The notes under the pieces: generated by a model | Told to the model about the DNA's origin: nothing | What the model saw: only the letters and a program-made list of their open reading frames with translations | The model's database searches: none | Shown: positions 1-7,166 of the stretch, one piece after another | How positions within the stretch are numbered: position 1 is the first letter of the stretch | How the letters are laid out: the number at the start of each line of letters is the position of its first letter | Translations under genes and position numbers: made by a program | Assembly: GCA_964451955.1 (NCBI GenBank) | Contig: CAYVKG010000133.1 | Location: 1-10,142 of the forward strand | Source of the DNA: JAPLNB01 sp964451955 | GTDB taxonomy: Bacteria > Planctomycetota > Phycisphaerae > Tepidisphaerales > Tepidisphaeraceae | Length of the DNA: 10,142 nt | Reading direction: 5' to 3'

Positions 1-47
1 ATGACTTGATGAGCCGTTGCCGACCGAACCACCGAAGATGTGGGTAA

Positions 48-197
48 TTGAAAGCCGGCGAACTGATCGGGAAAATCCTCGTCCCCGAATCCCCCGCCAA
101 CCTCTGCTTTGGCGGAGCGAGGGGCAAGACCCTCTTCATCACTGCCCGCACGGGGCTCTACGCCATCGAAACCAACGTTACGGGTGCCGCGAAGTAA
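48..197 (+). pseudogene. 3' remnant of an SMP-30/gluconolactonase-like gene
   Basis: The frame from 48 to the TAA at 195-197 encodes about 49 residues that match the C-terminal end of SMP-30/gluconolactonase/LRE beta-propellers as I know them: GELIGKILVPE, then NLCFGG, then GKTLFITARTGLYAIE. Intact members hydrolyse sugar lactones or similar esters. The same frame has a TAA stop at 45-47, immediately before the similarity begins. Frame 2 reads MWVIES at 38-55 and could continue into AGELIG only through a frameshift, and it too has a stop at 2-4. All frames are therefore interrupted close to the window edge, which points to a decayed or rearranged gene, or to a sequencing indel. It converges on the permease gene with only 24 bp between the two stop codons. 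The gene beyond the window edge cannot be judged. Confidence 0.55.
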
Positions 198-221
198 CGC
201 GATCGGAACCGGTGACCTTGC

Positions 222-1991
222 CTACACGCGAAAAATCGCACCCATTCTCTTTCCCAGCACCGCGTTCGCCGACAAGATCGTCAGTGTCAGCAGCGCCATT
301 GCCCACACCCCCAGAGCGCACGCAATATACGGCCCATCCCCGAGCCTCTGGAACAGATCGTAAATCGCCTTCGTGATTGGCCAATATGCCGGCCGCTGGG
401 CCAGAACCAGCGAATCGCTCACCTCCAGCATCGCGAACGCGAACGCCAGCAGTGCCCCTGCCACCAGGTTGGCCCCGATCAGCGGCACCGTGATCCGGCG
501 CATTGTGGTCCATGCCGACGCCCCCATGTTCTTTGCTGCCAGTTCCAGATCCACCGGCGTCTGTTCCAGCCCCGCCACCGCGCTCCGCACCACATACGGC
601 AACCTCCTCATCGCATACGCCAGAACCAGCAACAGCGTCGGATTCTCCTGTACATCCACCAGCTTTCGCAACCAGTCCGACCCCTTGAACCACGCTTGCA
701 GTTGGAAGCTGATTGCCAGATACCCGAATGCCAGGACCAGTCCCGGCACCGCCAGCGGCAGCATTGCCAAGCCGTCAATCAATGACCTGCCCGGCAATTT
801 GGACCTGACCACCACCCATGCGATCATGATGCCCAACAGCACGTCCAGGACCATGCTGAGGCTGGCAAACAGCACGCTATTGGTCACCGATGGCATCGTC
901 ACGTCATGCGTCAGGGCGGTCGCGTAATGCTGCGATGTGAATACGCTGGGCAAAACCGACTGATACCAACTCCCCACGCCGCTCACGCTCGTCAAGACCA
1001 CCCCGACGTGCGGGAGCAATGCAAGCCCGATGACCGCTCCGAATGCCGTCAATATCGCCAGACTTCCGCACACCGACAACCTCCGGCCTGAAGATGAGAC
1101 TGACGCCTTTGTCACTGCCGCATCGTGTCCCCGTCCCAGCGCCAGCTTCCCCGCGGCATAGAGCGTCACGCTTCCCAGCATCATCACGACCACCAGCGCA
1201 TAGGGCACCGGCGATCCGCTCACCTGTGTGAGCCTGAAGAACACCTGCACCGGTGTTACGCGATAGAAATCGAACATCAACGGCGTCCCCAGTTCCGTGA
1301 AACTCCAGATCAGTACGATCGTCCCGCCCGCAAACAGCCCCGGCCTCATCAGCGGCAAGGTGATCCGCCAGAAGATGTTCCACCGCGACGCGCCCAGGTT
1401 CGCCGCTGCCTGCTCCATAGCCGGGTCCAGGTTTGCGAGCGCCGCCACTACATTCAAATACAAGATCGGGTACAGGCTGAGCGCCTCCACCAACACGATT
1501 CCCAACACTCTGGCCGAGCCGAACCAATCCACCGGCGTCCCCTCCCCGACAATGTTCAAATGTGCCGCCATGCTGGTCAACACGCCGAATCGTCCGAGAA
1601 TCTGCCGCATTCCAATCGCACCCACAAAAGGCGGCAATATCAGTGGCACTAGCAGCAAACCGCTTACAGTCCCCTTTCCCCAGAACTCAAATCGAACCGA
1701 CATCATCGCCAGCGGTACCGCGATTACCGCGCATACCCCCGTCACCATCACCGCGATCATCAGGCTGTTCAGCAGCCCGGCCCGCAGCGTGCTGTCGAGA
1801 AATACCTCGCCGACGTACCTCACCGTGAATCCGCCCGCTTCTCCGGGCATTCCGAAGAAACCGACCCTCAAGACCCTTCCGATTGGCCACAACAGGAGCA
1901 CTGCAAACAGCGCCACGAGCAGCCCTGCCATGGCATACGCTCTCCACGTGCCATGTGGTAGTGGGGGTCTTCTGTAGCCTTGCGAACTCAT
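222..1991 (-). CDS. ABC transporter permease, two fused MetI-like domains (iron(III)-type family)
   Basis: This 589-residue inner-membrane permease forms the translocation channel of the importer. It consists of two homologous binding-protein-dependent transport domains in one chain, as in FbpB/SfuB and ThiP, with about 12 predicted membrane helices. Each half carries an EAA loop that docks the ATPase: around residues 193-213 (AAANLGASRWNIFWRITLP) and 483-503 (AAKNMGASAWTTMRRITVP). The first helix is at about 18-37. The start chosen is the ATG at 1991-1989, which overlaps the TGA of the binding-protein gene as ATGA, and AAGGGGGAA lies about 5 bases upstream. The frame is open further upstream to 2102, but that would overlap the neighbour extensively without membrane-protein character. 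The substrate is unknown. Iron(III) is the commonest for this fused form, but thiamine, phosphonate and polyamine systems look similar. Confidence 0.93.
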   Translation of the reverse strand: MSSQGYRRPPLPHGTWRAYAMAGLLVALFAVLLLWPIGRVLRVGFFGMPGEAGGFTVRYVGEVFLDSTLRAGLLNSLMIAVMVTGVCAVIAVPLAMMSVRFEFWGKGTVSGLLLVPLILPPFVGAIGMRQILGRFGVLTSMAAHLNIVGEGTPVDWFGSARVLGIVLVEALSLYPILYLNVVAALANLDPAMEQAAANLGASRWNIFWRITLPLMRPGLFAGGTIVLIWSFTELGTPLMFDFYRVTPVQVFFRLTQVSGSPVPYALVVVMMLGSVTLYAAGKLALGRGHDAAVTKASVSSSGRRLSVCGSLAILTAFGAVIGLALLPHVGVVLTSVSGVGSWYQSVLPSVFTSQHYATALTHDVTMPSVTNSVLFASLSMVLDVLLGIMIAWVVVRSKLPGRSLIDGLAMLPLAVPGLVLAFGYLAISFQLQAWFKGSDWLRKLVDVQENPTLLLVLAYAMRRLPYVVRSAVAGLEQTPVDLELAAKNMGASAWTTMRRITVPLIGANLVAGALLAFAFAMLEVSDSLVLAQRPAYWPITKAIYDLFQRLGDGPYIACALGVWAMALLTLTILSANAVLGKRMGAIFRV

Positions 1992-3397
1992 CGTGTTCCC
2001 CCTTGTGTCGCTTCCACGCGAAGCCTGCGATACTCGTCCCGAAACTCCCTTTCCCACTGCCGTTTCATCTCCAGCCTCTTCCCGGCCGTTGCCTGCTTCC
2101 ATGCATCCAGTCTCCGCAAGGCCTCCTTCTGATCAAACGGAAACCGAGCAAGTTTGGCGTCCAGTTCCGATGCCTTGGGCGATGCCAATATCGCCTTTCT
2201 TGTATTCCGAAGCTCCTCCAGCGGACTGATGCACGATGCCTCGATGAGATCACCCAGCAAGGCCCAGGTCTTTTCCCGGGCATTCGACTTGTTGAACCCG
2301 GCCGCCGCCTTGTACGGATTCACCGGATCCGTGAAATGGCGCATATCGGCAAACACCGACTCCCGAATCGGCAGGCGCCGGATCGCCGTCTGTTTTGGCC
2401 CGCCCGGTGCGCCCGGCCGAGTGTTCCACAACCTCTGCCCTCGCTCGCTCAGCACGAACTGGACGAATCGAATCGCCGTCTCTCGATGCTGGGCGCCTTT
2501 CACGACCGCGATTGGATCCGGATTCATGATCGTCGCCGACGCCGGTTCCACATAGGCCATCCGGGCATCGCCCACCGCGCCCGCCTGTGACCGCCCGTAG
2601 AAATCTATCGCCATCCCCGCCCCCGCATCTCCGGTGCTCACCATGATCGGAACAATCGATGAACTCTCGGTGAAGATGCGCGCGTTTGCCGCGATCTGGC
2701 GGATCAAACCCATCCCCTCCGCCCAACCCTCATCCTCGCTGCGCCCCTGCTCGGCCGCGTCTGCCATCGCCCGTTCCACGATCACCATGAAGGTCTGCTT
2801 TGCGGATGAGCTTCGCGTCGGGTCCGCCAGTGCCACCCAGCCCATCAGCCTCGGATTGTTCAAGTCTCGCCATGCCCGTGGCTCCGCCAGCCCGAGATAC
2901 CTCAGGACGTCCTTGTTGTACACGATCCCAAAGCTATTCAGGCTTGTCCCGAACCACGTCGGCGGCTTTCCCTGGTCGTACAACGCCACCCCGCCCAGAT
3001 CGGCGTTCGGGAACACCTCTTTCAAGAACTCTGTCCCGAGATCAATGGGCTCGAGGTACCCCGGCTTCTTCAACTGCTGCTCGAACAGATAGTCCCCTCC
3101 GCCCCAAACCACGTCCACTTTCAATTGTAAGCCCGCCGCCTCGAAGTATTTCACGATCTCGGCCGCACCGTAATGCAGGTAATGCACCACCGCGGGTACT
3201 CCGAAATGCTCTCGATGCCATTCCGAAAACCCGTCAGCAAACTCCCGCCGAATTCCCTCCTGGTTTGCTGTAATCACAACCAGTTCCACGCCATCTCTGT
3301 CGCCAACCAGCTTCGTCTGCTTTCCTGCGACCCACCTCAGCGCGAAGGGCAACCCGAGCACCAGCAGGAAGAGAAGAAGGAACCCATATCTCCACAT
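1988..3397 (-). CDS. Extracellular solute-binding protein of the ABC importer
   Basis: This 469-residue protein is the substrate-capturing component. Residues 5-24 are a hydrophobic stretch after MWRYG, so it is exported or stays anchored as a signal anchor; I see no lipobox cysteine. The body follows the type 2 periplasmic-binding fold of the iron/thiamine/polyamine group: VELVVITANQEGIRREF at the start of lobe 1, WFGTSLNSFGIVYNKDVL in the hinge region, then ADPTRSSS, a helical segment, MVSTGDAGAGMAIDFYGR and a return to lobe 1. After about residue 340 it has an unusually long charged helical tail (ending ...REFRDEYRRLRVEATQGGTR). The ATG at 3397 is chosen because upstream codons back to 3463 would overlap the ATPase gene and lack signal character. 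No good ribosome binding site is visible. It lies 31 bp after the ATPase and overlaps the permease start by four bases. The substrate is not determinable here. Confidence 0.87.
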   Translation of the reverse strand: MWRYGFLLLFLLVLGLPFALRWVAGKQTKLVGDRDGVELVVITANQEGIRREFADGFSEWHREHFGVPAVVHYLHYGAAEIVKYFEAAGLQLKVDVVWGGGDYLFEQQLKKPGYLEPIDLGTEFLKEVFPNADLGGVALYDQGKPPTWFGTSLNSFGIVYNKDVLRYLGLAEPRAWRDLNNPRLMGWVALADPTRSSSAKQTFMVIVERAMADAAEQGRSEDEGWAEGMGLIRQIAANARIFTESSSIVPIMVSTGDAGAGMAIDFYGRSQAGAVGDARMAYVEPASATIMNPDPIAVVKGAQHRETAIRFVQFVLSERGQRLWNTRPGAPGGPKQTAIRRLPIRESVFADMRHFTDPVNPYKAAAGFNKSNAREKTWALLGDLIEASCISPLEELRNTRKAILASPKASELDAKLARFPFDQKEALRRLDAWKQATAGKRLEMKRQWEREFRDEYRRLRVEATQGGTR

Positions 3398-3428
3398 TTG
3401 GCTACAGTCTCTGGGTGCCGACAACTGA

Positions 3429-4535
3429 CTAATCCGCCAGCAGCACCGCATCCGCTGCGTCAAACTCGACCGTCACTTTGCCGTCCAGCCCGAACATGGG
3501 CGGCGCACAAATCACCCGCAGCTGCTGCCCCTCCACCTGCACCACGTGCTCGCTCGCTTCCCCCAGGAATGTGCTCTCCACGACCCGCCCGGAAACCCGA
3601 GTCACCGCACTACCTGGGGCGGCCGCTTTGCCGTTTGTCCCATTTTCCGCTTGTCCTCTGACCAGGCGCATCTGCTCCGGCCTTACACTGACCATCACGT
3701 CTCCGTCCAACTGCCTCGTCTCACCTGTGTTGCCTGATTCCCCCGTCGCCAGAAGGATTCCGACCGCAGTCTGTACCTTGACACCGTCTGGGCACCGTTC
3801 GACCACCCTCCCCTTCAGCAAATTCGTCTGCCCAATGAAATCCGCCACCCAGCTTGTCTTCGGCCGATGGTACAAGTCGCCCGGCGTCCCCACCTGAATC
3901 AGCCTGCCTTCCTTCAGCAGCCCGATTCGATCGGCCACCGACAGTGCTTCCTTCTGGTCGTGCGTCACGTAAACTGTCGTGAATCCTCCACGCTTGCAGA
4001 TTCGCCTGATCTCCTGCCTCATCTCCTGCCGCAGCTTCGCGTCCAGGTTGGACAGCGGCTCATCCAGCAACAAACACCTTGGCCGCACTGCCAGTGCTCT
4101 GGCCAACGCCACCCGCTGCTGCTGCCCGCCCGATAGTTGGTTTGGCCTCCGATCGCCCAGTGCCTCCATCTGCACAAGCTTCAAAACCTCCTCGACGCGC
4201 CCCGCCTGCTCGGCCCCGCTCATTCCCCTGACGCTCAGCCCAAATCGTACATTTCCCCGCACTGTCATGTGTGGCCAAAGCGCGTAGCTCTGAAAACACA
4301 TCACCGCGTTCCGCTCCTGGGTGGGCAGATGTGTTACATCCTCATCGTTGAACCAGATCCGTCCCTCGCTTAGCTCCTGCAACCCCGCGATCAGCCGCAG
4401 GAGCGTGCTCTTTCCGCAACCGCTGGGACCCAATAGAAAAAACAACTCCCCGGCCTGGATATCCAAATCCACCCCCTCCAATGCCGTTGTCTTCCCAAAC
4501 CGCTTCCAGACATTCTCCAGCCGCACGCGTGTCAT
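3429..4535 (-). CDS. ABC transporter ATP-binding protein (CUT1/FbpC/PotA type, with TOBE domain)
   Basis: This 368-residue cytosolic ATPase energises the importer. In the numbering that starts two residues earlier at the TTG, Walker A is GPSGCGKST at 38-46, the Q-loop Gln is 84 (CFQSYALWPH), the signature LSGGQ is 136-140, Walker B is RCLLLDE at 155-161, the D-loop SNLD is 164-167 and the switch His is 194 (VTHDQKEAL), so all catalytic elements are intact. From about residue 230 there is a C-terminal beta domain of TOBE type (VSVRPEQMRL, then GRVVESTFLGEASEHVVQV), typical of PotA/FbpC/MalK-like subunits. ATG at 4535 or TTG at 4541 could be the start; neither has a convincing ribosome binding site. 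It follows the DUF58 gene by 50 bp and precedes the binding-protein gene by 31 bp. The gene order (ATPase, binding protein, permease) differs from the classical fbpABC order. Confidence 0.95.
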   Translation of the reverse strand: MTRVRLENVWKRFGKTTALEGVDLDIQAGELFFLLGPSGCGKSTLLRLIAGLQELSEGRIWFNDEDVTHLPTQERNAVMCFQSYALWPHMTVRGNVRFGLSVRGMSGAEQAGRVEEVLKLVQMEALGDRRPNQLSGGQQQRVALARALAVRPRCLLLDEPLSNLDAKLRQEMRQEIRRICKRGGFTTVYVTHDQKEALSVADRIGLLKEGRLIQVGTPGDLYHRPKTSWVADFIGQTNLLKGRVVERCPDGVKVQTAVGILLATGESGNTGETRQLDGDVMVSVRPEQMRLVRGQAENGTNGKAAAPGSAVTRVSGRVVESTFLGEASEHVVQVEGQQLRVICAPPMFGLDGKVTVEFDAADAVLLAD

Positions 4536-4585
4536 ATCCAATCAATCATACTCGCCCGTCACCCTCTCCCGCAAAAAGCAGCCCT

Positions 4586-5461
4586 TCAACTCCGCCTCGC
4601 GATCAGCTCCACCAACGCCTTGTCGTATGGCGTCTCCGTGTACACCGGGTGGTACTCAATATCGCAATCGCTGCAGCACCGCCTGATGCTTGTCAGGTAC
4701 TCCTGTATGTTACTCCGATAAGCCTCACGAAGGTCCTTGGGATTGATCTGAATCTTCTCGCCCGTCTCCAGGTCCTGCAGGGTCACTTGCCTATCGTACG
4801 GCAGATCAATCTCCTCCTTGTTCAGCAAATGCAGCACCAGGCCCTGATGCCTCCGATATCGCAGGTGCTGCAGCGCCTTCGTGAACGCCATCGGGTCCAG
4901 CCACAAATCCGAGATGAGAATCACCAGCGATCGCCGCGGCAGACGCTCGGCCAATTCATGCAGTCCCTCCGCCAACATCGTGAAACGGCCCGCCTGTACT
5001 TTCTCCAATTCCCTGAACATCCGGTCCAGGTGCGCCGGCGACGCCGCCGCAGGCAGCTCCAGTCGAATCTGGTCGTCCACCGTCACCAGCCCCGCCAGGT
5101 CCTGCTGATTTGACAACAAGTATGCGATACATGCCCCGAGGTGTTTCCCGTACTCGAGCTTTTCCCCAAACTGCATGGACATCGACGTGTCCAGAACCAG
5201 TGTCGCCCGAAGATTGGTCTCCTGCTCGTACAGCTTGATGTAATACCGGTCTGACCTCGCGTATGCCCGCCAATCGAGATGCCTCAACTCGTCGCCCGCC
5301 ACATACTCCCGGTGCTCCGAGAACTCCACCGAAAAACCCCGGTGCGGCGACTTGTGCAAACCCGTTATCACTCCCTCCACAACCTGCCTCGCCATGAACT
5401 GCAATCTGGACATCCGAGCCGCGTCCGATGGCGAGAAATACTGGTAACGGTGAATCGGCAT
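4586..5461 (-). CDS. DUF58 family protein with a vWA-like fold
   Basis: This 291-residue soluble protein has the DUF58 signature at residues 42-83 (GFSVEFSEHREYVAGDELRHLDWRAYARSDRYYIKLYEQE), followed by a vWA-like metal site motif DTSMS at 91-95 and the strand VILISDLWLD near 178. DUF58 proteins usually sit next to a MoxR AAA+ ATPase and BatA/BatB-like proteins and are thought to help assemble or activate partner complexes or cell-surface functions; the molecular role is not settled. Length is normal for the short, membrane-free form. The ATG at 5461 has no evident ribosome binding site. No MoxR gene lies upstream: the preceding 330 bp are integrase debris and a tRNA. Instead the gene is followed after 50 bp by the ABC ATPase on the same strand, so co-transcription with the importer is likely but not proven. 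Confidence 0.92.
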   Translation of the reverse strand: MPIHRYQYFSPSDAARMSRLQFMARQVVEGVITGLHKSPHRGFSVEFSEHREYVAGDELRHLDWRAYARSDRYYIKLYEQETNLRATLVLDTSMSMQFGEKLEYGKHLGACIAYLLSNQQDLAGLVTVDDQIRLELPAAASPAHLDRMFRELEKVQAGRFTMLAEGLHELAERLPRRSLVILISDLWLDPMAFTKALQHLRYRRHQGLVLHLLNKEEIDLPYDRQVTLQDLETGEKIQINPKDLREAYRSNIQEYLTSIRRCCSDCDIEYHPVYTETPYDKALVELIARRS

Positions 5462-5565
5462 GACAACTCACATCATAAACCAAACGAACACGACCGGCAC
5501 GCTGCCATGCACAAGGTGCTCTGATCTGTCGTGTAGACTGTGCGGGAAATGGGAAGTGCGTTGTT
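5462..5565. other. Presumed upstream region of the DUF58/ABC cluster and junction with integrase debris
   Basis: No gene is visible. On the minus strand TATGAT at 5477-5472 resembles a -10 box, but there is no matching -35 and it would give an almost leaderless transcript of the DUF58 gene, so I do not call a promoter. Together with the remnant at 5566-5820 this accounts for the stretch between the DUF58 gene and tRNA-Arg. Confidence 0.35.
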
Positions 5566-5867
<302 letters not shown>

Positions 5868-5889
5868 AACTGCTTCCTTGTTGGTTTGC

Positions 5890-5918
5890 ATTCTAGTTGC
5901 TCGCGCCAGCCCTGTCCA
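5890..5918 (-). promoter_or_regulatory. Predicted sigma70-type promoter of tRNA-Arg
   Basis: On the minus strand TGGACA (5918-5913, 5 of 6 matches to the -35 consensus) is followed after 17 bases by TAGAAT (5895-5890, 5 of 6 matches to the -10). Transcription would begin near 5883, about 16 bases before the mature tRNA 5' end at 5867. Confidence 0.6.
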
Positions 5919-5972
5919 GCCAGCCCTACTCGTCGGATTCGGTGCGTTCCAACGGATGTCGCTGGGTAGCCA

Positions 5973-6392
5973 CTATACGGAAGTCAGTGGTTCAAAGGTT
6001 GCGCCAGGTAGTAGTGAAATATTGACGAGCCGCGCAACAGCGAGTGGACCGCAAGGCAGATCGTATGCCGAGTCGTTGCTGGGAAGATCGGCTATGACGG
6101 CTGTGCCGACATCAACCACCATCGAGCGTTCATCGAGGTATTGGATGCGGCCCTGAACCATGCGCGGGGGACCCACGATCGGCGTTATGAAATGGCCGCC
6201 GCTGGCGACCGTGTAGATCTTGCGGGAGGGGACGTGTATCAAGCCCTTGACCGGCCGGTTCATCGGCCCTACGTATCGCGATCTGGTTAGCAGCAGGAGT
6301 TGGTATGTTGTGCCGCGAGGCTCGAAGACCACCGAGTCATCGTTACAGGTCACGACCGTGCCGTGGGCAGGGAAATCGGATGTGGCTGACAT
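5973..6392 (-). CDS. Hypothetical protein, beta-rich
   Basis: I do not recognise this 139-residue protein. It has no signal peptide, membrane helix or cysteine cluster. The sequence alternates short hydrophobic strands with Gly/Pro turns (GTVVTCNDDSVVFEP, TTYQLLLLTR, VKGLIHVPSRKIYTVASGG, MVVDVGTAVIADLP), suggesting a small all-beta domain, perhaps barrel- or PilZ/OB-like, though no family motif can be assigned. The start is taken as ATG 6392; a TTG three codons upstream (6401) is possible and no ribosome binding site marks either. Coding nature is inferred from the long open frame and protein-like composition. It lies alone between a terminator at 6470-6502 and the tRNA-Arg promoter, so it is probably transcribed by itself. 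Confidence 0.65.
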   Translation of the reverse strand: MSATSDFPAHGTVVTCNDDSVVFEPRGTTYQLLLLTRSRYVGPMNRPVKGLIHVPSRKIYTVASGGHFITPIVGPPRMVQGRIQYLDERSMVVDVGTAVIADLPSNDSAYDLPCGPLAVARLVNISLLPGATFEPLTSV

Positions 6393-6445
6393 ACCGGTCA
6401 ATCTAGCACCGATAGCGGCAAATGGTAGGGGCGAATCGAGCGGTT

Positions 6446-6459
6446 CATATTGGAATATG
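6446..6459. promoter_or_regulatory. AT-rich perfect dyad upstream of the hypothetical gene
   Basis: CATATT-GG-AATATG is a perfect 6-bp inverted repeat with a 2-bp centre in otherwise GC-rich DNA, about 54 bp upstream of the hypothetical protein start and just past the terminator of the preceding gene. It could be an operator or part of a promoter. The function is inferred from position only. Confidence 0.3.
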
Positions 6460-6464
6460 TAGGG

Positions 6465-6502
6465 AAAACGGCTGCCGGGGGTGTGGGCGCCTCCCGGCAG
6501 CC
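6465..6502 (-). terminator. Rho-independent terminator after the MshEN-like gene
   Basis: GGCTGCCGGG (6470-6479) and CCCGGCAGCC (6493-6502) form a perfect 10-bp GC-rich stem, with up to two further pairs at the loop side. On the minus strand the stem is followed by GTTTTCCC. It begins 18 bp after the stop codon of the MshEN-like gene and would stop transcription before the hypothetical gene. Confidence 0.75.
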
Positions 6503-6520
6503 AGGTGGGAATGGCCGATG

Positions 6521-6988
6521 CTACATCTGCTCGGCAAACGCAGCCATGTATTGGGGCACCGGATAATGCTTCATGAGGAACTCCCGCAATTGCTCACGTC
6601 GGGCGATCAGGAAACACACGGGCTCGTCAAGCCGGCGAGCGGCGAAGTTCACGGCGCGGACCAGGTGTTCCGCGTCGGTTGCAATGTTCAAATTGTCATC
6701 CTGACGATTAGTCGGCATCATGTGAAACTGCCATGCCTGGCGGCGGTTGATCAGCCGGAGGCAATCCACATCAATCCGCTGTTCTTCCAGGTCGAATGTG
6801 CCGGCGATCCGCAGGTACTGCTGAACCCACGCGTCCTCGATAGCTTCCGGGCTCACACCGTAAAGACGTTCGGCCAGGTCGCCGAACGGGCGGTGCGAAG
6901 CGCGCTGGACCTGCAGGATGTGCTCAACCTGCTGGGTCGTGAGCACGCGTTGTTCCACCAGTAGTTCCCCGATCTGAATGCCCGGCAA
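6521..6988 (-). CDS. Stand-alone MshEN / GspE N-terminal-like domain protein
   Basis: This 155-residue soluble protein resembles the N-terminal domain of type II secretion/type IV pilus ATPases (GspE/PilB/MshE) without the ATPase. Residues 5-29 (QIGELLVEQRVLTTQQVEHILQVQ) and 35-58 (FGDLAERLYGVSPEAIEDAWVQQ) look like the tandem MshEN motifs, which bind cyclic di-GMP in MshE. Residues 83-142 (QAWQFHMMPTNRQDDNLNIATDAEHLVRAVNFA...) look like the following alpha/beta subdomain. The leading Arg of motif 1 is replaced by Gln and the conserved Gly by Arg14, so ligand binding is doubtful. The start is TTG at 6988, fixed by a perfect AGGAGG five bases upstream. It lies 178 bp after the rhomboid gene on the same strand and ends in a strong terminator. 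The role may be regulatory or adaptor-like, which is inference. Confidence 0.8.
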   Translation of the reverse strand: MPGIQIGELLVEQRVLTTQQVEHILQVQRASHRPFGDLAERLYGVSPEAIEDAWVQQYLRIAGTFDLEEQRIDVDCLRLINRRQAWQFHMMPTNRQDDNLNIATDAEHLVRAVNFAARRLDEPVCFLIARREQLREFLMKHYPVPQYMAAFAEQM

Positions 6989-6993
6989 TTTCG

Positions 6994-6999
6994 CCTCCT
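6994..6999 (-). promoter_or_regulatory. Ribosome binding site AGGAGG deciding the TTG start at 6988
   Basis: The minus strand reads AGGAGG-CGAAA-TTG, a perfect Shine-Dalgarno with 5-base spacing. It settles TTG as the start of the MshEN-like gene. Confidence 0.8.
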
Positions 7000-7018
7000 G
7001 CGTTCTTGTTACAGGGAG

Positions 7019-7091
7019 TATCGGCCGGATGCTCGATCGACTTGGGCAGATGATGTGGACTGCGGCCGATGCGACACGTTATCGGCCGGAT
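7019..7091. repeat. Pair of 12-bp direct repeats upstream of the MshEN-like gene
   Basis: TATCGGCCGGAT occurs at 7019-7030 and again at 7080-7091, 61 bp apart. A partial copy (GCGGCCGATGC) lies between, near 7062-7072. All lie in the 178-bp gap between the rhomboid stop and the MshEN-like start, so they may be binding sites for a regulator. The core CGGCCG is self-complementary. Confidence 0.35.
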
Positions 7092-7166
7092 CGGGTTGGG
7101 AGCGGTCCCAAAACGATGCGCCAGCCACCCCCGCAGTTACCGTCCAGGTGGACCCCTTGCGCAGAG

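Noticed and set aside
1297..1977. Long plus-strand open frame inside the permease gene
   Set aside because: It is antisense to a strongly supported membrane protein, has Ser/Pro/Thr-biased composition and no recognisable domain. It is a shadow of GC-rich codon usage.
3398..3463. Earlier start for the solute-binding protein
   Set aside because: It would add 22 residues ahead of the hydrophobic export segment and overlap the ATPase gene end. The ATG at 3397 places the signal segment at the N-terminus.
5472..5477. TATGAT as a -10 box for the DUF58/ABC cluster
   Set aside because: No -35 match is found at 16-18 bp, and the resulting leader would be only about 4 bases. Possible leaderless transcription, but unsupported.
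7096..7111. Hairpin TTGGGA-GCGG-TCCCAA after the rhomboid gene as a terminator
   Set aside because: The stem is only 6 bp and no T-tract follows on either strand.
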